Shown here one piece after another: positions 1 through 27,814 of a DNA stretch of 64,000 nucleotides. A program made the translations under genes and the position numbers. Numbering within the stretch: position 1 is the stretch's first letter; every line of letters begins with the position of its first letter. Below the pieces are notes generated by a model. It saw only the letters and a list, made by a program, of their open reading frames with translations, ran no database searches and was not told the DNA's origin. The stretch comes from Beta vulgaris subsp. vulgaris. Taxonomy: Eukaryota > Streptophyta > Magnoliopsida > Caryophyllales > Amaranthaceae. The stretch spans positions 3,169,795-3,233,794 of the forward strand of contig NC_079209.1 in the NCBI RefSeq assembly GCF_026745355.1. Direction: 5' to 3'.

Positions 1-4
1 AAAC

Positions 5-310
5 ATGAAATTCGTGAGAAACCACTTTATATAATTTTTTTTCAAAAACAAACCTTAAACAAATTTTTTTGCGAGAACAACCCTTATGCCAAATTCTGAT
101 CCTTGACCCAAAGTTTCAGCATTGACCATGACATGAATTTTGTTGGGTTTAAAAAGTCATGTGCCTTGTACATGACATATATAGTGAATGCCGGAATCTT
201 GGGTCAATGATCAAAAATTCGGCATCAGGTATGTTCTTGCAAAAAAAAAAATTATTTAAGGTTTATTTTCGCAACAAAGATTATATAAGGTGATTTCTCT
301 CAAATTTCAT
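5..310. repeat. Foldback (inverted-repeat) element
   Basis: Two arms of roughly 115 bases are imperfect reverse complements of each other. The left arm begins ATGAAATTC and runs through AAACCTTAAAC to TTGACCCAAAG. The right arm runs from CTTGGGTCAATG through TTTAAGGTTTATT to CAAATTTCAT. The spacer holds a second small palindrome around GACATGAATTTTG. This shape fits a foldback or MULE-type MITE with no coding capacity. It lies against the window edge, so a target-site duplication cannot be judged. Confidence 0.6.
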
Positions 311-1595
311 ATTTTATAAGATAGTTTTTTAGAATAAACTCAAAGTTGATATTTTAAATATATATATACATTGAGAGAAATCTAATAGGACACCGTATAA
401 CTATATTTAATCTTACAAATTAATCCTACTTGATAATGCTCCAAACAAATTATATAGAGTTAATATCATCATATATATACCCGGCATGTGCATGATACAC
501 CCAAGACTAATTTTTGCTCTTTGCTCATTTGGAACTCTTTTTTTTTTTACATTTTATTCATTTTGATGAAATGCAAATTAGCAATGATCAACAATAAAGC
601 CTTGGGTGTAATACGCTTACGGTACAACCGGGTATATGTTAAATTTTTGTTGGATTGTATATATATAAATAGTATAAATTGTTGATGTATGAGTGGCGCA
701 ATGGTTGTTTAGAGCAAAATGGGGTGTCAAACTTACGGAAGTGGTACTGTAGTGTTGGCTATTGCATGCATGGTCCATTGATGTAACGCAAAGTTGGCAT
801 CTCTCACAATTCCCCCCCCCACCTACTAATAATGTTGAATGATGGCCAATCGATATACAGTTTAGTGGGAGGGGTAAGCTACCTTGTCCATACTTCATCG
901 CTTCGTCTAGTGTTTCGGTCGCATTATGCAAATACCACCCATATAGGGGCCAACAATACATATTTTATGGCCCCTCAACTTTGTCACATCTTCAAATGTT
1001 GTTTATGATGTCTTTGTCTGCATTCCTTGAATATCTTTTCAGTTTCTGTTTATGTAGTTGTTTGGCAATCTATACTGACAAAAAGTATACATTATCTTGT
1101 CGATCTATGTTAATTCATTTGTTTTAATATGTAATCAATTATTGGCGAGAGCGTTGTCCCCATGGTTATAGCATGAGATTTTATTTTTGCCAAAATTTAG
1201 TTAAATATATTTATTATTTTATATGATGTTTTGTGTTTCTAAGTATAATATTTTTTTCATTTCTTGAATCAAAAGTATATATACATAGAATTTGATTAGC
1301 CAACAATTAGTAAAAGTAATTCTATAATGATTTTACTCGATAGGCCGAAAAGTAGAATATATACTTCATTATATTTCAATCTTTCAAAAACACTATATAT
1401 TAATTCTTAATTTAAAGAGAAAGTTATATAATGTAGTCGGCATTCGACATATTATCAAATAAGAAATATGCTAGATATATGCCTTATTCTACTTGTTTTA
1501 TAGGATAAGAAGAATAATAATTATCTATACATAAAAATTCAGACTAAAATTTATATACATTGTATATTATAAAGTATAATAATATCTTTAATATA
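311..1595. other. AT-rich intergenic DNA, no gene seen
   Basis: I see no supported gene here. A 114-codon minus-strand open frame at 617-961 is Cys/His-rich but has no recognisable domain and crosses a run of ten C residues (on the plus strand), so I do not call it. The rest is AT-rich sequence with many TATATA runs. Confidence 0.6.
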
Positions 1596-1622
1596 CTCCC
1601 TTTATTTCTTTTGTCCTTCCTA

Positions 1623-2609
1623 TTTCGAGTCAATATGTGAGACGGTAATGGTAAAAATATATAATGAACTTTTTGAAACAGAGGCATTATCTCTTATATT
1701 AAAATCTAGAAAATTGTACATCTTGAGTCTGACCTTCAAGCATAATTCTTGATCTGAAGATTCTTACTTGTGGACAAGCAGATGCCCATAATTCTTGGTC
1801 AATATGGAAGGAGCGAAATTCAAGGATTTTCCGCAACTCCTCCGCTAGCCAAAACGAAATTCAGGATTTTGTTTTACTTATTAGATTGAGTTGGTGGGTC
1901 ACGGGGTGGAATGATCCATTCCCCTATTCCCCGGATGAGGTGGTTCCAAATCCTCGTTGCTTGCTTTGGTCTGTATCTTCCTCCGCAATTGATGGCTCTT
2001 CAGTAAGGGAGGTAATTCTATGGTCTCCTCCTCCCAAAGGTGTTTTCAAGTGGAATGGAGACGCATCTTATGACCCAAATTTTGCCCTATACTGTCGTTG
2101 GTGGGGCCCTTAAATCATATTAAGGTGCCTTCATGGCCTTATTCTCTAGTCCGATTTCAGAAATGGAAATCAATTTTGCTAAAATAATTTTTGCAATTGA
2201 CGAGCAATCAAAATCTCTGCTGCTAGTGAACTGATCAAGCATCACCCTATCATCATCGAATTAGATTCTTTAAATGCAGTGAGATGGAGCAACAATGATA
2301 ATGGGGGCAGGAAACCTAAAATTTCCCCTCAATCTCATTAGAAATGCTAGAACATTTTATCTATGTATCTCCATTATTCAAAAAAAAAAAAAGAGGCAAA
2401 TATGGTTGCGGATTCTCTCGCTAAGCAAGGTCTTAGAAGGGATGCATAATTTTTAGCTTGGTGTTAGTGGCAGGGCTATGTTCGTTAGTCGAGAATTCTC
2501 TTTTGTATTAGTCTGACAAATCATCGATGTAAGTTTATAGAGCTCGGTTGTAATCTTGACTATGATATAAAATAAAATCATCACCAACTTATCAAAAAAA
2601 AAAAAAAAA
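1623..2609 (+). mobile_element. 5'-truncated L1-type LINE 3' end, decayed
   Basis: Translated pieces in more than one frame match the C-terminal part of plant non-LTR retrotransposons. First comes the segment after the RT zinc knuckle (WKERNSRIF at about 1805, then a WWVTGWNDPF block at 1890-1920). Then come RNase H fragments (IELDSLNAVRWS near 2255-2290 and an ANMVADSLAKQG-like stretch near 2395-2440). Frameshifts and stops make it non-functional. It ends in a 16-base poly(A) at 2594-2609, the L1 hallmark. TGTCCTT occurs just after the tail (2610-2616) and at about 1612-1618, which would fit a short target-site duplication. The 5' boundary is uncertain. Confidence 0.8.
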
Positions 2610-2846
2610 TGTCCTTTTGTTCTCTGCAACGTTTTTACGTTCATGCTTGTCAATACATAACTTTGTCCATAAATATTATTAACATTATCCAACTAGTAAA
2701 AATTATAAAAAGTTCAAACTACATTATATATAATAACACTAATCAAACAAGGCATTGCATATTTATTTTATATACTATATTAGCAACAAATATATGGTCA
2801 AACATAAAAAAATGAATAACATATATAAAAGCCAAACTGTTACAAT

Positions 2847-3527
2847 TAGAGATGTTAATGGGTAGGATTTGGACAGGGTCCTCTAAGATCCAAATCTGGA
2901 TCCGTTTTTTTTAGCAAGGATCCAGATCCTATCCGGATCCATCGGGTAATAAGAATGATGATCCGAGTCCTAAACGGATTCAGAACGGATCATTGCCTCT
3001 TTTCTTCGAACTACCCTAATTTTTAAAATAATTAAAGATTTTAAACAATAAAATCATCTAATATATATATTAACCAAAAATACATTTAATTTCTGAAAAA
3101 TAACCATTGCAACTATTATAACTACTCAATTATCAAACTGTAGATTAATCTATTATTTCTGAAAAATGAACAATCATCGACCCCATTTTTGAACTTAATT
3201 ATCCAGTAAATTCGCAAAAAAAAAAACCCACATTAATTAAAACAATAATTCGAAATTCAAGTAAAAATCTATTTTACATGTAATAACTAATATTATAATA
3301 TTATGCTAATATAATATTAAATAATAATAATAATAATAATATAAAAAATGAGTAAACAGATCTGGATCCGGGTAATAATTTAGGACCCTATCAGGATCCG
3401 TTTTTTAAAGGAGGATCCAGATCCTACCCGGACCTATAGGGTTCAAAATTTGAGGATCCAGATCAGTTTCAAAAAAGGATTTGGATACACGGATCTGGGT
3501 AGGGTTCATTATCCAATGTTATCTCTA
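2847..3527. mobile_element. Non-autonomous hAT-like element with perfect 8-bp TSD
   Basis: The 681-bp element starts TAGAGATGTTAATGG and ends CCAATGTTATCTCTA, giving near-perfect terminal inverted repeats. The flanks carry an identical 8-bp direct repeat GTTACAAT at 2839-2846 and 3528-3535. An 8-bp duplication with a TAGRGATGnnAA-type terminus is diagnostic of hAT transposons. Subterminal regions are crowded with GGATCC and AGATCC motifs in both orientations. These are candidate transposase-binding repeats. There is no transposase frame. Confidence 0.88.
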
Positions 3528-3562
3528 GTTACAATTATTAAAAAAACGCTAGAATTATGTAG

Positions 3563-4504
3563 TAAGATATTAGACAATGCACGTACACTTTCTCTTGCCA
3601 ATTTTGTGCCAAAGATTGCTCTGCATTATTTCACAATTCCTCTTTGATTTCTGCACCAAAAAACAATTCCTGCTGGATATGTACCAAAAAAGAAGAACAA
3701 AGTGTCCATCTGATCTATTTTTTTATAGATTTACATAGATAAATGTTGTATATAAAAGTACACTTGAGTCTCTATCAATTATCATGATACTTTTCCTTTC
3801 AAAAAAAAATAAATTATCATGATACTTTTGGAACTAAAGATGCCTCCGATTTTCTCTAGACTTGTTACATGATTACATCTTATAAATGTTTATAGATAGT
3901 TATGATAAAAGTAAATTACTAGGCTTCATTATGATACTCCTCCATTCATATATACAATCTATAAATATTTTTACAAGCATAGTAAATAATATAAAAAATG
4001 TAGAAATTTATGAAAAATAGTGTAAAAGCAGATATAAAAAGAATTTGTCGAGAAGAAAAAATTAGTGAAAACCCCCACTCCATATAAACGTGAAGAGAGA
4101 ATATAAAATATGTTCTTAAAAGAGCCCGTATCAAATGAATTGAGTAGAGTCAATTTGCTCTTTTCTATAAAAAGAAATAGAGTAAATTTTCCATTAAAAA
4201 TAACCGGACATTATTGTACAATAGTTTATATTTAGATAGGAAAGTATATTTTACTGTCTAAAGATACGTTAAATTATAATTTGTGTAGATTTTACTAAAA
4301 GTTGTGGTTGGTAACTAGTCTCTATTTCTTTCTATCTCTTTTTCTTTTGTTTTGGTTTTTTGACCATTTGTGCTCACTCTATTATGATGTCTCCTTTTTC
4401 CTTGATCCCTTTTGCTCAAAAGGTAGAGGATAATCTAAAAGGAGCAATAAAACAATTTACATGTCTTTATGTGGTTTTTAAGAAAAATGTTTCACAAGCT
4501 ACTA
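3563..4504. other. AT-rich intergenic DNA
   Basis: No gene or complete transposon is recognised. It holds a short direct repeat of AAATTATCATGATACTTTT around 3775-3830 and A/T-rich low-complexity sequence. Open frames here are short and lack domains. Confidence 0.6.
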
Positions 4505-4764
4505 CTCCCTCTGTTTTTTTTTATCTTTCTCACTTAGAATCTTGACACTATTCATGCATAGAGAGAATCTTCTCAAATGTTCTCAATTTATAAGAAAAAA
4601 CATAGTCATGTGGGGTCTTGTTTGATTCGTCTCCAATTAGTACTTTATTAAAATTCAATCGTTATAATTTTTACTAATATATAATGAAAGATATTTAAGT
4701 TTTAAAACGTGCATTGGCAAACGTGCAAAGTCAAAGTAGGAATGATAAAAAAAAACAGAGGGAG
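4505..4764. mobile_element. Mariner/Stowaway-type MITE
   Basis: The 260-bp element is bounded by CTCCCTCTGTTTTTT and its complement AAAAAACAGAGGGAG, with TA on both sides (4503-4504 and 4765-4766). TA duplication plus a CTCCCTC terminus is the Tc1/mariner MITE signature. Internal landmarks shared with other copies in this window are GACACTATTCAT, GTCATGTGGGGTCTTG, GATTCGTCTC and GCATTGGCAAACGTG. It is non-coding. Confidence 0.85.
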
Positions 4765-5456
4765 TACTTATTAAAATTGACTTTTAGTGAAAATTACCTT
4801 GTGATAAAAAGTAGCAAAAACTTACCTTATGAAAAATATCAATTACAAAAAGATACCAGCCGTCGGGTTCCCGTAATTTAGTTATTATTTTCGGCGTTGC
4901 CACCACGTGCTAGTCACATTTATCTTTTTTCCTCATATTTTTCCTTCTTCTTTCTAGTCTATTCCTCGTTTTTACGAGATGGACAAATTACAAACCAAGA
5001 AATGGAGATTTAAATACGAAAAAGCCTAAAATCTTGAAAAGTCGAAACAGTAAAACGAAGAAGATATGAAACTCAAAGTTCTGCTTAATTCCTTCTTTCT
5101 TCAAGAGTTCCTTGAACACGCACACTTCCTTGATCTTCTTTTTAACGAGAGAATGTAACTTCAAGTAAGTGTACTTTCATGATGTGGATATAAATCGTAC
5201 ATTTTTCATTAGAAATATAAAATTGGAGCTGATGTAATTCTTGAAGTTCTGATCATGTAGAAAAGTTTCAAAGAAATGAATAATTTTAGAAAATTTGAGT
5301 AACTTTTTGAGATAACGAATTAGTTTGGGGATTGTTAATTTGAATTTTGGTTAAAAGAAATAAGAGAAAGACTAAATTTCAAGAAATGAGGGGAAAAAAC
5401 CACGTATGCTTGGTTGTCAATGCCACTAAAACAGTCAACTTATCCGAATCCGACGA
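4765..5456. other. Intergenic DNA beside a transposon relic
   Basis: No gene is seen. A GCCGTCGGGTTCCCGTAA block near 4858 and a roughly complementary CTTATCCGAATCCGACGAC near 5438 could be the ends of a degenerate TIR element. The match is weak and no target duplication is clear. Confidence 0.35.
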
Positions 5457-6538
5457 CTAATACAATCTTGGTGACATCGGGAGAAAGTAGTTGGATTTCA
5501 ACCTAGGCTCTTTCAAATTTGACATACGACTTATTGATTGTGCACGTATCTCTCCAATATTCTTTGCAACTGATATCGTTTCACTATGATCACTCTGGAT
5601 GCTTTTTCCCTTCCTCTGGGCAGCTAGTTGTTTCTTTGCAGCTTGTTGACCTGTTGACCGGGGCTTATCAACTTCATGGAAAGCCTCAACATCCTCCCCA
5701 CTTGATGTGTAGTCTCTTGCTTCATAAATCTTATTCCTTTTTGACGAATCAGTTTCGCTGTCTTTCTTACGTTTGCTCTTAAATTCAGCTCTGAACTTAT
5801 CTGTTTCACACACAATACTCCATATATGATCGTACTGGAACTTGAAATTGTAGAGACTTTGGTAAAGTGTACGAGCCTCTGAGAGTTTTAAGGATTTATT
5901 GAACACACCCCTCTTTGCATACTTGGCATAACACACTGTAAACTCTCCAAGTGCATTATTAATCGTCCACCAATGTCGTTTGCAAGGATTTACCTCTCGT
6001 TTAGCTTGATTTGTTTGCCTATTTTCATTAAATAATGCACAAATTTTTTCCCGTGTAGGAATCTGCTCTCTATGAATTGCCATTTACTTCATCTTGGTAG
6101 TATTACTCCACGTTATACCAAGAAGTGTTTCATCTTCTATCGTGCAATTTAGCCCTTTTTCCTCTCTGGGTTGACTTCCTTTGCAACGTGTAGTAGTATG
6201 AGTAGCAGTATGAATACTTGTAGTGACATCAATGTCTTCCCACTCCTCAATGCCAACATTATCTACAAATGGGTTATCGAAATTGGATCCAATACTGATG
6301 GTGTAATAGGAGGTTGGTCCATATTATTACTAGTAGGAGTATATTGATTATTTGGAGTCTGGAGAAAGTGAATAAAAATTTACACTTGTGCATTTCCTAT
6401 ATTAGGATTGGAGGTAGAGAAATTTGAAAATTGGGAATTTTGGGGTTGGTTTTATTGAGAAAAAAAAGTCTGGGATTGGACATTGTTCTCCAGTAAGCTC
6501 ATTAGAAAATTCAAATTAAAATTTTGATTTGGATCCAT
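5457..6538 (-). pseudogene. PIF/Harbinger-type ORF1 (Myb/NAM-like) relic
   Basis: On the minus strand an N-terminal piece starts at 6538 (MDPNQNFNLNFLMSLLENN) and soon meets an in-frame stop. After frame changes a SANT-like stretch appears (ETLLGITWSNTTK near 6110-6140). A 208-codon open stretch then runs from 6083 to 5457. That part has a CKRHWWTINNAL block, followed by a Lys/Glu/Ser-rich tail with RSTGQQAAKKQLAAQRKGK. This order is typical of the DNA-binding ORF1 of plant PIF/Harbinger transposons and of the related no-apical-meristem-associated proteins often misnamed glutathione S-transferase T3-like. No DDE transposase partner lies nearby. Stops and frameshifts make it a relic. The family is fairly secure, the exact subfamily is not. 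Confidence 0.7.
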
Positions 6539-8014
6539 TAAAAAATACAATAGGTTGAATTTGGAAGAATTTGGAAAGAAAGAGAAAATTGATATAGAAG
6601 AATTTGGAAGAATGAAAAAAATTATACAAACAAATGGCTATATATAAGCATTTTCACAAAATATTACCGTTGGTTGAATTTTTTTTAAATACAAAACAAG
6701 TTGTCACATTTTAATTGGGCAAAATATACAATATGACCGTTGCTTGCATTGAAGTATGGAGGAAGGATAACAAAAAAGGAAAAGTTGACTTGTGAAGTCC
6801 ACAATCACGTATGAGAATGAGTTTGCCAAACCAAAACCCACGCCCAGACTCGAGCTGCATTTTATTTCAAATACCTCTAGTCTGAAAGCAGACTGAACAA
6901 AGTTTGGGCACAGACCCAACCTTCCAAACTACCGCTATTCTTACTCTAAGGGAATATTTTGCCACTTTTTCTCAGGTAGTTTTTCAGAAAAAATCTATTT
7001 AAATAAGTGATTTTTGGCAAAAAAAAAAAAATTTTATAGACGGTCATAGTGTCATTTATGTTTCTCAAACATCTTTGTGAAACAGTATATCGCATAAAAT
7101 ATTTACCAATCCTGCGAAACAACCCCATTACTAATTGGAGTAAATTAAATCAGGACTTACAACAATTGCGCCAAAGCATCCAAAAATAAATTCAGTTATG
7201 TCAAATCATTTATTGTCATTACACACTGTACAATTCTAAATAAGTTAAACCATATTATTTCACCTTAAAACATTCTGTGTCTTAAGGAACTGTAAGTTCA
7301 TATAAATTCAAGTACAATTTGTTTTGCTCAAAAATGAATGCTTGCTAAATGCTAGGTACCCTTCTCTCAGGGGTACAATTTACAACTTATTAAGAATTAC
7401 ATAAAACACCCCTTGAATACATGCGCTAATTTTTAAATCCGGCTGCAACACGATGAGCTTCTCTGTAGACATAGTGAATACAAGCAACATAACTTCATAT
7501 CAGAAAGTAGACTTCCAGTTTCATCCATGATCATCTGTAACCTAGTCCAGGAGCGTCAGTATCTTCTCAATAAGACATTGATGTACAAAAACCGAACACA
7601 AACACACTTATATAATGTATGTGCAAGCATAGGGGCTCCGTTTAAAGTACTCAAAGATGCACGGTCTAGCTTTGGGAAGCACAACGCGTGTTGCTGGTCA
7701 GGCTTTGCATCTTGCCTGAGAATCTGTGTTATAGTCTGCCCATGTGTTACCAAAATTACATTATTTCTCCACGAATTTACTTCATTTGATCACTTGCACA
7801 TATTCGCCCAAATATGGTATCACACTCCAAAAACACATTACTTGTGCGTCAGATAAAAAGTATACAAAAGCCGATAACAGTATGAATCCAACAGCCAGTA
7901 AGTCACATAAATTTTCACTTGAAATATCCTTAATCATCTCATCCAAAAAAAAAGAATCGTATCCTTTATCTGAGGTTAAATTGTATGAGCAATCTGAAAA
8001 TTTTACCAAGGAGT
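6539..8014. other. Intergenic DNA and PEX6 3' flank
   Basis: The high-coordinate part must include the PEX6 3' untranslated region on the minus strand. TTTATT at about 7207-7212 is an AATAAA on that strand and is one possible polyadenylation signal. A possible small TIR element lies at 6950-7127: GGGAATATTTTGCCAC at one end and a weakly complementary GCGAAACAACCCCA at the other. No other gene is seen. Confidence 0.4.
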
Positions 8015-26087
<18,073 letters not shown>

Positions 26088-26140
26088 TGAAGATCACTCC
26101 GATTTACAGAGAAGAGAGAGAAGAAGAAGAAGGTGAGGGT
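26088..26140 (-). promoter_or_regulatory. PEX6 5' leader and proximal promoter
   Basis: Read on the gene strand, a pyrimidine-rich CTTCTTCTTCTTCTC tract lies just before the ATG, with an ACAAAACCCTCACC box (telo-box-like AAACCCT) directly upstream. Pyrimidine-rich leaders and such boxes are common in plant housekeeping genes. No TATA box is obvious close by. The transcription start is not known. Confidence 0.4.
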
Positions 26141-27814
26141 TTTGTCGCGGGAAAATGGATAAAAATTGGTAACTACTGTTGTTACTTGTTACACAATGTA
26201 AAGAACATATCAATTCGAGCTTGAAGTCATATTGATATAGTATTAACAAATCGAGTTGAGCTAACTTAAACTCTACTCGATATGCTTGTGAGCTGCTTGA
26301 TAAGTTTTAAGTCATTATATATATTGCAATATTTTAAATATCAACAATTTTTAGCATAAATTATTAAATTGATTAAGTTGTATGTTACTTGGAAGCTGGA
26401 ATTACTATAAAAGTTAAGAACCTCAATCAATGTTGTATTGAAAATTATGAATGTAGTATAAAAATATGGTTGAGGTTTGGCCATGATATGAGTAATTTTA
26501 TGTTCCTATCATGATAGATGTAATTTATGTGTTCCAGGAAGGATTTGGCCAAAGCTTAGAGAGGTTACAAGGAAAACAAGATAGTTATTATGATATTGTG
26601 TCTTCTCGTGTGAATATTTGAGCATGTGACTAATGGTTTGCAAACTAAAGTTTTGTTTTGTTCAACTTATTTTAATTTAATTCTGAAACAATAAGTTCAA
26701 ATAAGATAAGTTCAAATAGACGAAATAAATTCACTTAAGACAAAATAAGTTTAATTAAGTCAAAATAAGTTGAATAGAATCGAATATAACTTTCCAGGTA
26801 AAGAAAAATATTAATAAATACAAGCAGCTTGGTGAGTTGGCTCAACTCAACCCATGCAAATGTCTCTTCTGCAAATGTCCAACATAACCAAAGTAAACGC
26901 ATCAGTTTTTATCCCCGGTGATCCTTCAATGGCTTCAGTAATTTAAGTGTGGCAAAATAAATCTACATAAGTAACTATAGTATCAATATTTTGGAAGCAA
27001 TTTTTCTCTTTTTCTTGTTATCATAATTGGATTCTCATCCCAAATCCTTTAAGTTGTTTGAAGTAAAGGATGAAAATTGTGCACATGCATTTCAATCGCT
27101 TATACAACTTATGTAATGGACTTCTAAAATCTTAAAACCAAAAGTTAATAAACGATACCAAATAGCCCAAGATTAATAAGGGGTTCGTCAAAAGTTATAG
27201 TACTTTCTTTAAAATTGGCCTTTTACTGTTCTTAGCACTTTCGATGCCAATCATAATTCAAAATTAACAACTATACCTAAAATCCGTGCATATATGATGC
27301 ATATATGAGTTTGAATAACTACCCACCTATCGTAAGTGGCAAGCCACAAGTGAAGAATATTAAGGGATGCGGGAGTATCAAATTATAGACACAAACATTG
27401 AAAAGCATCACTCGAAAGAAAATCATTCTTGAGTCTTGATTGCTTGTGTGGTTTACTTCATTTGAAAACTAAAAAGAGCGTGTACATATTCAACCGCTGA
27501 ATTATACAGGAATACAATAACTTGAATCATTCAAGGCATATATCCAATTAAGACCACCCAAGGTATGGTTACACCGAGCAACATCACTCTACTGCACAAT
27601 GTTCACAAAAGTCTCTTTGGCTGCGTGTCTTCTCACCATAAGGCGCCAATCATTTTAACCCTTAATCACTATACTGCCAAATCTCATCTAAAAGCGTCAA
27701 GCATCACAGAAGCTCAAGGATACGGCCTCAGCAGTGGTTTTCGTGTCATAAATTTCCGCAGAAATCTTTTACTGCCAACAATCAAGCTGGTCCCCTGTTT
27801 CTAGCATGTTTAAC
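26141..27814. other. Intergenic region between PEX6 and the MBOAT gene
   Basis: This holds the upstream region of PEX6 and the 3' flank of the MBOAT gene. Around 26670-26790 there are about six degenerate copies of an AATAAGTTNAA unit, possibly the remains of a TIR element. No gene is supported. The open frame at 27565-27804 lies in the MBOAT 3' flank and has no domain. Confidence 0.5.

Larger units (their letters stand above)
1596..3562. mobile_element. Mariner/Stowaway-type MITE, split by two later insertions
   Basis: The outer ends read CTCCCTTTATTTC (after TA at 1594-1595) and a diverged complementary end before TA at about 3563. The stretch 2610-2846 aligns by eye with the MITE in the first PEX6 intron (25382-25570): both run through a TTCAYGCTTGYCAAT block, an AAAAATTATAAA block and an AARCYGTTACAA block. 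An L1 fragment (about 1623-2609) and an hAT-like element (2847-3527) interrupt it. Without them it would be about 300 bases, normal for the family. The right terminus is poorly preserved, so the outer boundary is an inference. Confidence 0.45.

Noticed and set aside
617..961. 114-codon minus-strand open frame with many Cys and His
   Set aside because: No recognisable domain, passes through a homopolymer run, and no splice or regulatory context. Probably chance.
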